A stretch of DNA of 64,000 nt from Odontocerum albicorne (taxonomy: Eukaryota; Arthropoda; Insecta; Trichoptera; Odontoceridae): the NCBI GenBank assembly GCA_949825065.1, contig OX463842.1, positions 31,151,723-31,215,722 of the forward strand, in the 5' to 3' direction. The notes beneath the pieces were generated by a model. The model saw nothing but the letters and a program-made list of their open reading frames with translations, was not told the origin of the DNA and made no database searches. Position 1 is the first letter of the stretch. The number at the start of each line of letters is the position of its first letter. Both the position numbers and the translations under genes were made by a program. Below are positions 43,924 to 55,428 of this stretch, piece after piece.

Positions 43924-44943
43924 CAGGGCTGTGGAGTCGGAAAAAAAAACACGACTCCGACTCCGATTCCTATATTTGCCAACAACACGACTCCGACTCC
44001 AAACTCCGACTCAAAAAAGCTCAATTTCATCAGGTTGTTTCCTACCTTTGCATATAGCCATTTTTTCATGTTATAGGGATAAAAATAAAACAAGATCAAA
44101 CTTTAATAATTATTTTAGTAGAATTTAATAGAATTTATTCTTAAAAACAACATTGCTTCTATTAAATCTGTATTCGTAGAGGCTCTCAAATCAGAATTGA
44201 GAATTTTAAGAGCGTAAAATAACCGCTCTACGGATACTTGGGTTGGCGGTAATGCTGTAACGATCAATGCTGAATCTTTTACGATTTCTAGATACCGCTG
44301 TATTGCCATTTCAACATTTAACTTATAAGTTCGGTCAATTTTTTCCATTATTTTCAATGCATCATAAAATTCAATTTTAAATTTTGAAATAGAGTCTCCT
44401 TCATCTATATTGGGACTGTGATTCAAACGAGGACGTTTTAGTTTATCTTGTTCATTGAGATATTTTTCAAAATCGTCTTCAGCTTCAGCGGTGTCGGATG
44501 AAGATGATGATACTTCGTGTACGCTGCCTGCTGTCGTCTCTTTTTCTAGTCGAAGGCCTTTCTTACGAACGGTTAATTCAAACAGAGCGTTTTTAGCTCT
44601 ATTTATTTGTTTTTCCGTCAATATGGATCGAACCATGGGGTTAACATAGATCCCAGCCAACAGAATTTTCTTTCGACGTGAGAAAGAAAGAGACAAACAC
44701 ATTTTCGTAGACTTTATGCATTAAATGGATCTCGGTGATTCACCATATCGGCGCGACTTGCGCCTGCAAGTTTAATATTCGTGCACAATACACATTCATT
44801 ATAATAATTAAAAAAAAATGTATTTTAAATTTTAACGAAAAAGTAGTCGGAGTCGCTCGTTTTTACGACTCCTACTCCGACTCCGACTCCGGCCCAAACA
44901 CCGCGACTCCGACTCCAACTCCGACTCCGACTCCACAGCCCTG
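43924..44943 (-). mobile_element. hAT element, internally deleted (1020 bp), perfect target duplication
   Basis: The ends are CAGGGCTGTGGAGTCGG and its exact complement. TTAGAAAT flanks both sides (43916-43923 and 44944-44951), an 8-bp hAT target duplication. Just inside each end lie runs of the hexamer ACTCCG, the subterminal repeats typical of hAT transposase binding. The only coding relic is the C-terminal dimerisation region (44115-44702, minus). The BED zinc finger and the catalytic core are absent, so the element is non-autonomous. Confidence 0.95.
44115..44702 (-). pseudogene. hAT transposase C-terminal fragment (195 codons)
   Basis: The frame opens at an ATG and runs 195 codons without interruption. 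Residues 13-50 (LLAGIYVNPMVRSILTEKQ onward) resemble the insertion-domain end of hAT transposases; residues 55-75 are Ser/Asp-rich linker. Residues 135-190 form the hAT family dimerisation region, with LPPTQVSVERLFYALKIL at 151-168 and LRAS then AMLFLRIN after it. The BED zinc finger, the RNase H-like fold and its catalytic acidic residues are missing. It is either a relic or could make a short protein that still dimerises; the sequence alone does not decide this. Confidence 0.85.
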
Positions 44944-44951
44944 TTAGAAAT

Positions 44952-46100
44952 AATTAAATGTGAAAACAATGCCATACGTCATTTGGGCGACTTAGTGCAA
45001 AATTGGAAAGGATATTCTGGAAGTTTGTGGAAGAAGGCATACAGCATGACTGAAAAACTTGCGACCGTGGGTTAGACAAACAATCGTGTAACTCTTTCAG
45101 GTAGCTGTCGACAAGATCTTAATAGTCAACATTTTGTAGATTTTATGATTTTATGAGTTTATGACGCTACAAGAAGTTAACGATGTTTTTGTTTGACGAT
45201 GGTGTTTTAAAAAGTAAGTCATCTTCCATTTTGTTGGTTACAATCCAAATATCACTGTTAGGTATAATTTCATATATATTATATATATTTTGCACTGTCA
45301 GCTGATTTTGATCTTTCAAAAGATGTTTTAGGACACTGAGCATCACATAACTGCAATATGTTATATTTTATTTAAAAATAAAACCTGTCATAATAAAATG
45401 GACTAAAAAAATATTTAAAAATATGATAACAGTAGTTTACATCTAGAAAACACTACGAGTATTAATTGATAACAAGTGAGGATGAAAGTTTCCATGCTCA
45501 TTAATCAGATTATTTCCTATAAATTGCTGATTAAAATATATTTGCTTTACTAAGAATAAAACCATCATTTAACATTTTAAAATACTTGAAGTCATGTTTC
45601 AGCTTATCAAGTGGTTTTATTTTCTAAATAACATCATTAATCCTTGAAGTACTGTTTTGTTTACTCGGTGAAATATAATCATTCATTCTCTATAATTTTA
45701 TGAAAAAAATAATTACTTTTAATGGCACTCGTTTTTCCTTTTTTAAACTTGAACATACTTCTTCAGTAGATTTTATTAGATCAAGTTAATAAACAAAATA
45801 AATATTAGAACGATTAGTAATAAATTACTTTGTTATTCCACTAACTACATTAATCTCTTTATGAATTGTATGTATATATTTATTATGTACAAATAACGGC
45901 ATTTTATCGACCATTAAAGATAGTTATAATAATAAATTGAAAGAATTTTTTTAAGTGCACATGAATATAAAATCAACGTGTTAAAAAAAGTATAAAAATC
46001 AACATGACTCATACACAAACAATATCAGAAAAGGGTACATACTCGTACATGCATACATATGTGTATAATACAAACAACCTACAATATGTATAAAACAAGC
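44952..46100. other. intergenic, one diverged repeat pair
   Basis: Sequence at 45815-45860 resembles 21485-21530. Otherwise AT-rich with no supported feature. Confidence 0.4.
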
Positions 46101-46150
46101 TAGTGATAGGCCAGGCCTCAAGAGGCCCACGGCCGAAACATACAAAAAAA
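46101..46150. other. strong GC hairpin followed by GAAAC
   Basis: GGCCTCAAGAGGCC forms a perfect 6-bp stem with AA loop. It is enclosed by AGGCC and CACGGCC, and GAAAC follows immediately. It is preceded by CTAGTGATA. The layout recalls a hammerhead-like core of Penelope-type elements, but the CUGAUGA box is not intact. Confidence 0.3.
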
Positions 46151-46469
46151 TATAATTTGTAAAAACTTAAAATAAAGTATAATACATTCATGTAATTCTT
46201 CCACTCAATACCCATTATAAAATACATATTGAAATTTAAAAAAAATAATTTTAAAAGATATTACAAAATTTTAGGAAAAAATCAACGAGAAGAAATTATA
46301 AAAAAAAACAACGAGAGTGTTTACCGCGTCCAATGAATGTTGATTTCTTCGAGGAATTTTCTATTTACAGATCGATTGTTACATTTTTTAAGCTTAATCA
46401 GTTGAAACTTTGAATTACATATCTAGAATTATATTTTTTTAAATTGGTTTTATTATATCCACTTATATA

Positions 46470-46530
46470 ATTGTATGACTTTAATTTGGCGGCACAAATC
46501 ATCCTAGTTTGGGTGGATTGCCTATTAAAA
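46470..46530. repeat. 60-bp repeat shared with 54070-54130
   Basis: TTAATTTGGCGGCACAAATC, ATCCTAGTTTGGGTGGATTG and CCTATTAAAAAAA are nearly identical at both places and both end in an A-run. They are probably the preserved ends of an interspersed element whose other end was not found. Confidence 0.7.
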
Positions 46531-46907
46531 AAAACCGCTACAAGATAAAACTTTTGAGGGCATAAAATTGTCTGAAATATGTTCGAGACTGCAGCATATT
46601 CATTACCTAATCGATGTTATTTAGGTACAGAAAAAAATGAATAATAGTTCTACAACTTTCGCACTGGAATATACTCGTATATCCTGCAATCTCGTAATTT
46701 TCGAAGAAATTCGGAAGTTTATTTCAATAACTTAGGACATATAGTGTCCGAACTTTCGAATTTCAAGTCCATATAGTGTCTGAACTTCCGAATTTCAAGT
46801 CCATTTACTATTTTGAAAAATTTGCCTTAATCAAACAGATCATACATTGTTTGTATGGTTTTTGTTTTCATGTCAGTCACTCTTTAAATACTTTTTATTT
46901 GGGTTAA

Positions 46908-46995
46908 TATACAATACACACTCTTAGTTAAACTTTACACCAATTGGACCTCGGAATTCCTCTTATAACCAACCAGAATCATTCCGCCCACAAGA
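46908..46995 (-). repeat. SINE family A tail-like fragment
   Basis: Minus strand: TGGGCGGAATGATTCTGGTT, GGTTATAAGAGG; the GGTTGGTTATAAGAG core and the TGTATTGTATA end fit the family A tail. The rest is diverged. Confidence 0.35.
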
Positions 46996-47899
46996 GTTTC
47001 TTGAGAAAGGAGGTAGAATCACGGGGCGAGGGATTAATGTAATCAGTGTAATAATAAAATAATTTATTTTAAATATTCGAATATAAACCTTTTAAAAATA
47101 TTAAAACTACTAAAATAAAAAAAAAGATTTATATATGTTTTAACACACTTGATTCAAACTAAAACAAAGTGGATGTCACTAATGTAAATAATAATTTTTC
47201 GATAAGTCTTAAAAAAACAGATGTGTTTATAAGTGTTTACGGAATGTTAACTAACGATTTTATGAATTTCATAATTATTATAAAGTTAAATTAACATTTA
47301 ATGCCGCAATACTTTCTCTAAGGTCAGTCCAATAAAGTGTTCAAGTCTTGTTCCCACATAATGTTATTGAAAAGGGATGAAACATGAGGCAAACCCCCAA
47401 AGATTTACTTTGGTCGGTTGGTTATCTTTTTCATATTCAAAACTTGTGTTTCGTTCATGAATCAAACAGGAGCGCATAATCTAATGATCAAACTTGAGCT
47501 GTCGTTAAGATTAAGACCAACCCATGCAGGCTTTCAGTGGGCTGGGTCCGTCGTTAGTTTGGGTCAGGCTGTACATTAGATAGACAACACGCTACTGACA
47601 GCTACAGGCCACGTAGTTAGAACTTAGTTCCGATGTCTATTAGCTATAACATCTTTGGGCTGAGAGGGACATTAAACATTAATGTAATGCATATTTTATG
47701 CTCGTCGAATAACTTTTTGTCAGTATTGAATCCCTCTTAGGTCGGTATAAAATCTATGGCGTGTCATCAGCTTTGTATATCTATACTTGTATGAATCGGT
47801 TAGTTGGAAATTCTATTTTTAAGGGTAAAAATATGTTGACTTTTTACTAAGCTTTTTTCCAAAAAAAACATTTTATTTTCGATGCCATTTACTGTCGTT
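46996..47899. other. intergenic, GC-richer patch at 47490-47660
   Basis: The patch has TGGGCTGGGTCCGTCG and CTACAGGCCACGTAGTT and no identified repeat. No frame is supported. Confidence 0.35.
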
Positions 47900-48110
47900 A
47901 CCGATACTATCATGCAGTTTCCTTGTCAGGGTGGGCAGAGAGGAGAGATCACCCGTCTTTCCTATCGTAACATACGTCTTTCACCTCTACATCCATACAT
48001 CTCAGACTTTTAACATTTCTTACTTTCAAAATAGCATTCAATTAATTGCACCATTCTTTCCTTCGGCTTCTTCCACTACGCTTTCCACTGACATTTGCAC
48101 TGTATGTTAT
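47900..48110 (-). repeat. LINE C-terminal and 3' end fragment
   Basis: The minus strand reads ATATACAGTGCAAATGTCAGTGG-like sequence (AANVSG), GAAAGAATGGTGCAATTAAT, GTAAGAAATGTTAAAAGTCT and CTGCCCACCCTGACAAGGAA, ending ATGATAGTATCGG. It is collinear with 22300-22545 and 49470-49680. Confidence 0.65.
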
Positions 48111-48289
48111 ATATTTATTGAATTTTTCAAATAAAGTCAATTGCTTATTTGTCATTTACGTAAAAATATTACAAAACACTTTTTTTATCCCGATATTTTT
48201 GTATATTATTAAAAATAATATTACAAAAACATGTTATGAATAGAATTTTAAACATATATTTTTATATTTTGATACATTTCTTGGATCAA

Positions 48290-48530
48290 TGTACGAGTAT
48301 TAAGTTACAAGGGAAATTAAGACAGGAATATTGAGATCGTTTGGCCATGTTGAGAGAATGAGTAACAAAAGACAAAAAAATATGTGTATGTGAAGTGAAT
48401 GGAGGGCGAGGAAAAGATATACGGCAAGAAGAGTAGGGGATAGTTGAAGAAATTTAAACTGAAAGAAAGCTAAGGCGTGTGAGAAGCAGGAGAGCATGTA
48501 TGACGAGATTGTGTGCATTGTTAAAATTGT
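48290..48530 (+). pseudogene. LINE C-terminal fragment
   Basis: The plus strand reads RSFGHVERMSNKRQKN, the RWFGHVERM block, followed by GGGCGAGGAAAAGATATACG, corresponding to GRGRKR. The rest is scrambled by frameshifts. Confidence 0.55.
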
Positions 48531-49459
48531 GTGAACATATGTTTTCTCAGCCTAACCCAAAAGTAAATGGCGCGATTGTAATTTCTTCGGTGAGCTAGCT
48601 ATCTTAGAAAGAATATCCAACTTTATACTTGGTACTTAATTGGTAGGTGATTTAATGGTGAAAAATACAAATTTGGTATATCAAACCTTTATTCGAGAAT
48701 GCGAGAAATTTGAACAGGGATTAAAGGTTGTGTTTGTGTCTCAACAATGACTTAAAAGGAATTTGAGTATCAGCATCCCTTAGCCCTGGAGGAAGGACAG
48801 GACTACTACGGTAAATCCTTCAGAGCTTTGTTGAGAGCTCGAATGCCTCACATTGCGGAGAGAAATGTATTTACAAAGGAATGTGAATGTGTCTTTTGAC
48901 ATTTACTTCAGATCGTTATAAATTTAACTAATCATTAATAAATTATAATTATATACCCATTTTAATTTTCTTAAATATTTATATCCTCTCACCGACTGTC
49001 AAAACCGGTTTCACAATTTACTATTAAAACAATTTATTAGGGTTAGGATTAAAAAAAAACAGTTGCTTACACATATTGAGGTTTCAGTAAGGTAAGATGT
49101 GTTGGGAAGTTTGGGGAATTCGACTTAAGATTGAGAGGTTTTTCTCTCTTGTGATCGCCAACGTCGGGGAGACTTGATATGGCACTAATAGAAGAAGTAA
49201 AGCGCTATGAAGTAAAATGCCATTCTAAGAGGACTCTTCAATTATATGTAAATGAGTTGCAGAACCACTACAACGATGAATTCAGATAAAAAGCAATTTT
49301 GAAAAAAAAAAACGAATCACAGTGTTAATATATCTTCTAGGACACACCAGGTAGCATAATTGAGGCATAATAGAAGTGTTATTAATCTTGTTTTTGATCT
49401 GATTTAAAGTTTAGTATACATTTTATTCTAAATACGACTAACTTATTACTACAATAAAA
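48531..49459. other. intergenic, with a short MADF-like reading at 49175
   Basis: The plus strand near 49174-49270 reads MALIEEVKRYEVKCHSKR, which resembles the start of a MADF domain (LIE.VK.YP..). The resemblance stops after about 17 residues and stops follow. I list it only as a note. Confidence 0.2.
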
Positions 49460-50400
49460 TGCATACATACCATCATGCCGCTTCCCTGTTAGGGTAGGCA
49501 GTGAAAACAGTGCGCCAGACTTTCTTACCATGACACGTACTTCGTCTCTTCCAAATCAATACAACTTTTTATACCACTCAAACGAATACTCTGACTTTTG
49601 ATATTACCATTCATTTGATCGAACTATACTTTCCTTGGTCTATCTCTACCACGTTTTCCACTAACATTTGCTCTTTATATTTGTTAGACTTTTTTCATGC
49701 ATTCGTACTACGGTACGTGCCTAATTCATCTTAGAGTGCTCGTCTTCGTCTTACGCAACACATCAGTCTTAAGTTCACATTCATCCTTTATCGCTTTATT
49801 CCATATTCTGTTATACATTTTCGTGCCTGTTTGTTTCCTATCGCTACTTGGCGATCGATATTCCTTTTAACTTTTAAATTATCTAAAAAAGTACTAACTA
49901 AATAGTAGAATTCCTTGCTCCAATCTTTCATTGTTCACCCATTTACTTTTTCCTTGACACTTTTCTATCACTATGACTTTGGATTTCGCAACATTTATAC
50001 TCTGATCTTTCTCTTTACATCTCTCATACAATTTACTTATAAGACTCTATAATTCATCTTCATTCTCCGTTAACACTACCATGCCATCAGCTTACAGCAT
50101 ATCCGCATACATTCCCATTCTAAATTTGTATACCAACGATTGACCTCTGTAGTTCCTTCACACGTAAATCTATCTAAATATTAAACAGCCAGGGTAACAA
50201 ACGACAACCTTGTTTTACTCCTTTGATAATATAAAACCACTCAGTCAAGGCACTGTTCGCTCTAATACATCTCTAATATAATGACGCAACACCACATCTA
50301 AATTAATATTAAACACCATATTCATTAAATATTTTCCATAGATTGCCTCTAATCTCGCGGTCATATGCTTTTTACAATTCGTCAATAATATATTTTCATT
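49460..50400 (-). pseudogene. LINE reverse transcriptase to 3' end, decayed
   Basis: From 50400 downward the minus strand reads YDREIRGNL-like sequence, GVKQGCRLLPWLFNI (RT GVKQGCxLSPxLFN block), RMGMYADM, a stop, VVLTENEDEL, ISKLYERCKEKDQSINVAKS, KVIVIEKCQGKSKW, then IYRANVSGKRGR-like words and LPTLTGKRHDGM at the end. The YADD catalytic box is disrupted. It spans roughly 940 bp and links the RT domain to the same 3' end found in many places here, so it defines the family. Several stops and frameshifts are present. The endonuclease is missing. Confidence 0.85.
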
Positions 50401-50869
50401 TAAAAATTTACATACGGGTAATTTTATTTTGAATTTAGAAGCGGTGAAAATTATTTACCAAATATGTTTTTAGCTACCTCGCTATAATGTCTCTCAAATC
50501 CCCTAAGTCAGTGGTCGAAAACATTTAATAATTAACTAATAGGATTTTCCGATATAACTTGCAAATGTATTTCCTGCGTTAGCTTTTGGAAATACCTCTA
50601 CTCTTATTTTTCAAGTAATATTTAGTAAATATAATTTCACTTACAAATCAATAGCTTAAATCTATCATAAACCATCGAAAATTATATAAACAATTCATAA
50701 AAAGGATATAAGCTGGGTGGCAGTTAATTACCACAAAAAAGAAGTTTTTATGGTATGTAGGTGCCAATAAATTTTTTATTATAACTTAAGTAACTACTAA
50801 AAATAGTCTTGTTTGGTGGAGTGTCAATGTTTGAAAGAAAGTGAATTGAAAACGTAAAAATATAATGCA

Positions 50870-51230
50870 TAGATAAAATGGATGTTTTAAGTTAGATGAA
50901 CAAAGGAGATTTATATGGTTTGGACATGTGGAGAGAACGAATGATGAAAAAATAACTAAGCGAATATACGTTATATGGTAAGTCAGAAGGACAAAGTGTG
51001 GGTGGAAAAGGTAGATCGAGGAAAACGTGACGACCAAATGGCCAAGATTATGAAATAAGTTAAAGTGAGAAATAAGTTAAAGTATGAATAATAGAAGATT
51101 GTGCATGACGAGATGCGTGAATGTGGAAGAGGCGAAAGTTGTGTGCTTAGATAGATAAGTTTTGTTATCTATTCTCTCTGCCTACCCCGCAAGGTACACG
51201 GCATGATGATATGTATGTATGTATGATGTT
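50870..51230 (+). pseudogene. LINE C-terminal and 3' end fragment
   Basis: The plus strand reads RFIWFGHVERTNDEKITKR, GRGRSRKT, then MRCVNVEEAKVVC, and ends CTGCCTACCCCGCAAGGTAC with GATGATATGTATGTATGTAT. The terminal ATGT repeat is the expected LINE tail. A short duplication (GAAATAAGTTAAAGT twice near 51052-51080) lies inside. Confidence 0.75.
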
Positions 51231-51544
51231 AATTTACAAAAACCGTTCAAGTTGCATAAGAAATTGCCATTTTTATAGCTTGATTTTTTTATGAATATCT
51301 ACTGAATTCTCATTTAGTGTTTTCATAGTCATTTAGTGTTCTCATTTAGTGTGTTCTCACTTTGTCTTCAATATTTATATTGTATTATACAATATATTGA
51401 ATTTTAAAAATATGACTATTTATTGTTCAGAAACTAATTAACGGTCATTGCTCAATTTCTTATTTTATCAAGATTTAAAAAATACAATACGAATATTTTT
51501 TTGAGTGATATTTCCGATTTTAATTAAATTTTTCGATATTATTA

Positions 51545-51700
51545 TATTTTGAAAGGAGACATAGAAAGTCGAGAAATCTTAGGAGCTGTATGGATGTGGA
51601 AGAGGCGAAAGATGTGTGTCACGATAGGAAAGTCTGACGTTTTGCCCTCTTTGCCTTCTCTGACAGGGAAACGGTTGATGGTATGTATATCACACCGTTT
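51545..51700 (+). repeat. LINE 3' end fragment
   Basis: GAAAGTCGAGAAATCTTAGG, then SCMDVEEAKDVCHDRKV-like reading and GCCTTCTCTGACAGGGAAAC with GGTTGATGGTATGTATAT. It is collinear with the other 3' ends. Confidence 0.65.
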
Positions 51701-52081
51701 AAGGTAACCTATCAATATCCATAAAAACTAAGAATTTAGGATACATATCTTTCAAAATATAATGCGTAGACATACCAATGTAAAGTAATACGCAGAAACT
51801 AAAAAATATTAAATGCAAATAACAATACGAAACTTATACCTAAACTTCTAATTAAAATAATTAAAATGAATCTCTCTCACGGAGATATTATAGCACAGAA
51901 TTATAAACAAATACTTAAGATATGATAATGATAAACGGTACACCTCGTATTAAGATGGACATGGATTACTAAAAGTATTATTCATTTATTTTTTTCTTTA
52001 AACTAACACTTGCAGAACATCAACTGAAAATAAACAAAATGTTAAGCAATAACATCCCTTAGCTCAAGTACCATAACATTG

Positions 52082-52306
52082 TTACCTCTGCTGTAATCCT
52101 ATCAATGCCTCCCGCCAGATTTTACCAGGGACGGCCGTTAAAAGAGAGCATGACTCAATTTTCTGTCTATCTCTGGATATCACGAAAATATAATCATCCT
52201 TGATAAGGTAACCTGCCCAAGTACTTGCTTTGTGTAAACACCAATTACGAGCCTCTTTATTTTTGCGATTAAACTTTCTTCCTATCTTCCATAATGCTCT
52301 CGCCAA
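52082..52306 (-). CDS. orphan open frame, possible exon or relic, unassigned
   Basis: The minus strand holds an open frame of about 74 codons whose peptide looks protein-like: RALWKIGRKFNRKNKEARNW, then CLHKASTWAGYLIKDDYIFV, SRDRQKIESC and IWREALIGLQQ. It is rich in Trp, Arg and Lys, unlike chance frames in this DNA. It has no ATG: the first codon is TTG after a stop. It ends CAGCAGAGGTAACA, which could be a splice donor (AG/GTAACA) instead of the stop TAA. I recognise no family. An internal exon of a host gene, a decayed transposon gene or chance all remain possible. Confidence 0.3.
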   Translation of the reverse strand: MARALWKIGRKFNRKNKEARNWCLHKASTWAGYLIKDDYIFVISRDRQKIESCSLLTAVPGKIWREALIGLQQR

Positions 52307-54069
52307 CGTTCACTCTGTTGACATTTCATTTTTATTTGGTTTAATCTTCAAAGAAAAAACGGTATATATTGTTTTTAATTCCCAAAACCAAATTTTTAAT
52401 GGAATATCTTGTTCAGTCCTCCAAATTCATGTTGAAAAAATATTAGACTTAAAAATATTTCGTTTTAAAATAGCTTATTTATTTTATTAATGACACTTGT
52501 TTGCATAAATATATGTATAAAAGCCAAAACATATATTTGAATGTTTAATTTAATATCCATAAAGAGTTTATATAGTCTAATAATTTTAATCTTTTAATGG
52601 GTTATTTTATTACATAATCTTATAAAACGCTTTCCTTTAGGGAATTTGTCAGCGCCGATTGCTTATTTGTCTAAGAGCATATCCACCGTATCGGCTTGCA
52701 TAGAAAATTACATCAGCTGATTAAAAATGTCTCCGTTTCCTAATCTTCCAGTAAACCTGTTTGTGGTTTGTTGAGCAACCCGTCCCCCAGTGGGCAGGAT
52801 ATGTGTGTATGAGGTTGTTCGATAAACAGAGCCGAGGTATGTCGACATGATCACGATTTGCATGCCCCTAGAGAAGGATAGGTGACTCAATTGCAAGCTA
52901 AACCGTTACATTAATGACCACAAACAAACTGAAGGTACTACAAATGTTCGGACATGGCACTTTCCCTCTTTTAATTGACATTTTTTTCTTTGAGCATTAT
53001 GTCCCGAAAATTTATTAGTAATATTTGTAGTAAATGTCTCATAGTTATGAAAAAAATTAAATGCGATTGAAATAAATATTGTTTTTTTTTTATTATATAG
53101 ATTAATTGATTGTCTGTCATTTCCTCTTGAGACTCCAGTAAACTAGGATTTTGTATATCTTACAGGAGATATGTGTACATGAAAACGTAGGGTCTATAAA
53201 ATTTTACATTTGTTGATTTTAATTTAATTCCTTCATCAAAACTTTTAACCCACTTGAGACCTACGAATCCACGAAGTCCACCCTATGCTTACTGTATACC
53301 ATACATTTAAGTAAATTAACAGTCTTTTTTATAATTTCCTTGATACACTTATCAAAAACATATTAAAGAAATTGGGAGTTATAATAAAATGCTTGAGTAG
53401 ATGTCTCAGGTGGTATAAAACACGAAAAAACTTACACTATTGATTCCCGGCAGGTATTATCCAATTGAAAATATCCTATTCTATTTAACGCTTATTTGGC
53501 TATCGTTAAAAATCATTTTTGGATCGGCACATTGGCAGTTGGGCTTGGTAGAGGGTATAGCTTATGATAATGGAAATATATTACCTTACTATAACTATAA
53601 TATCACCATTCTTGATTTAATTTATTCGTATCCTTGATAATGGGTGCTTATTTCTAAACTGGCCGGATAAAAAAAAGAAAGAATTAAACAGTGTTTGTTT
53701 TAACCGTTTGAAACGTGCAGTTAATTCCACAGCATTTCTGCTGAAAAAGAATAACTACTAAATGACTGGGCTTTTTCCAGTATATACATATATTGTTGTT
53801 AGTTATTAAATTTTTTCGGGTTTGGGAATTCGAATTGATTTGGAAAATTGCTCAAGATAAGCTTTGCACTTCCTTATGGTTAAAAGTTTTTCTTTGAGGG
53901 TTGTCTTATACTTAAGTGTGTAAGAAAACAAAATATTTTTTATCTATATTACAAATAGTACATTAGTCCGTAAATTGATGTTGCAATATAGTATCTAAAG
54001 AAATACCGAGTTAAATGGTTAATTATGTAAAAATTAATATTTCGTTTATATCATTGACTCAAATAATTC
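52307..54069. other. intergenic; GC-richer patch at 52640-52920
   Basis: The patch (with CAACCCGTCCCCCAGTGGGC) has no recognised feature; it might be part of an LTR or leader. The rest is AT-rich. Confidence 0.35.
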
Positions 54070-54132
54070 CATAATGACTTGAATTTGGTGGCACAAATTA
54101 TCCTAGTTTGGGTGGATTGCCTATTAAAAAAA
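54070..54132. repeat. 60-bp repeat shared with 46470-46530
   Basis: GAATTTGGTGGCACAAATTA, TCCTAGTTTGGGTGGATTGC and CTATTAAAAAAAT match the earlier copy. It lies directly next to the 69-bp duplication. Confidence 0.7.
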
Positions 54133-54147
54133 TGTGCTTTCAAAATT

Positions 54148-54285
54148 GTGTAATTTGTGTTCCTCGCAACAGAATGTTATACTTGATCAATTTGATTATT
54201 ACAAGCGTGCGGGTTTGTGTAATTTGTGTTCCTCGCAACAGAATGTTATACTTGATCAATTTGATTATTACAAGCGTGCGGGTTT
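54148..54285. repeat. exact 69-bp tandem duplication
   Basis: Two head-to-tail units, 54148-54216 and 54217-54285, appear identical base for base, from GTGTAATTTGTGTTCCTCGC to TTACAAGCGTGCGGGTTT. Identity implies a very recent duplication or an assembly artefact. The unit is 23 codons long and one plus-strand frame (CNLCSSQQNVILDQFDYYKR) stays open across both. Confidence 0.95.
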
Positions 54286-55428
54286 GATTTTTTTAATTAA
54301 GCGGGTAATGAATATTCATTTATCCTGAAAATAACATACTCGTATGATATTTTTTTTAATTAAGGAAGCACAATTTTAATCGTTTTGGCATTTTTATGGT
54401 GTTTCTAAATGGCAATTATCGGTTTGTACAAATATTCCAAGAATTTTGAAGCGATTTATTTCTACAAGAAATAGAAAAATTCTATAATTAAAAATATAAT
54501 AAAAATCAGACCTCTTTTCGTAAAATAGATTTGTAGTAAGACATATTTTCTGTTGGCTTTTTTAAATTAATTTACGACAAAAAATGTATAACAAATACTA
54601 TAATATTTATTTAATTGGATTATTTGTTGCGGTGTGTGATGTAATGCCGTTTTTGAATGTTGACAAACACTGCCAGACATATTGAAACATTTACAGTCAT
54701 TTATTTCTCCAGTTCTTTTTAGAGAACGACAAGTTTTCGAGGGAAACATCAAATAATATATCATATTTGCGTAAAATATATATTTCTCTTCTTGCCAACA
54801 CTCTCAGAGGAAGTCGATTATTGCCATGTCTCGTTTATTTTAATATAACGAACGCGATGCTATCAGCGACTCGCTACTGGGCTACTCGGCTACTCGATTG
54901 AAAAATGCGATTGCAGTTAATGGCATGCTTGTGTTTGCTGACGTTGTGCATGCCATAAACTTATCGATTGGGCCCCGATGGATTTTTACGACTTCGCTGC
55001 TACTCACCAGCGACGGAAATATTGCTTCACATTTATGTTATGTTAGTATTGTACAATGTAGTATCAGTTTTTATTCTTACGGATGACAAATAAAAAAATA
55101 TTAATTTTTCAGATTTCCCCATTAATTATCAAACATATTTTTATGGTTCACTTCTTATCGACTCACCGATTGTAAAAAAAAATCACCTGCATTAGGTAAC
55201 AGAAATTTACATGCATTATAATATTTTTATATTTAATAATGTAATGGCATTATTTTCTTGTTCGTTTCCGATGGTAACCAAAATTAAAGAATTAAAAAAT
55301 ATTCAGTCTGATTAAAAATTTAATCAGATAACAGTGCTTGTGTGCGCGAATGTTATTATTGTACATATCCATGTGCGGTAGTATTTTCAACACGTGTTAT
55401 GTCGAACTGTGAGTAACTTGCCTACGCC
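54286..55428. other. intergenic; CG-richer stretch at 54840-55020
   Basis: The stretch has GCGACTCGCTACTGGGCTAC and several CpGs, without a recognised element. No coding frame is supported. Confidence 0.35.

Noticed and set aside
44735..44947. Plus-strand frame encoding a Thr-Pro repeat protein
   Set aside because: The repeat comes from the ACTCCG subterminal repeats of the hAT element.
49174..49270. MADF-domain gene start
   Set aside because: Only about 17 residues resemble MADF and stops follow at once.
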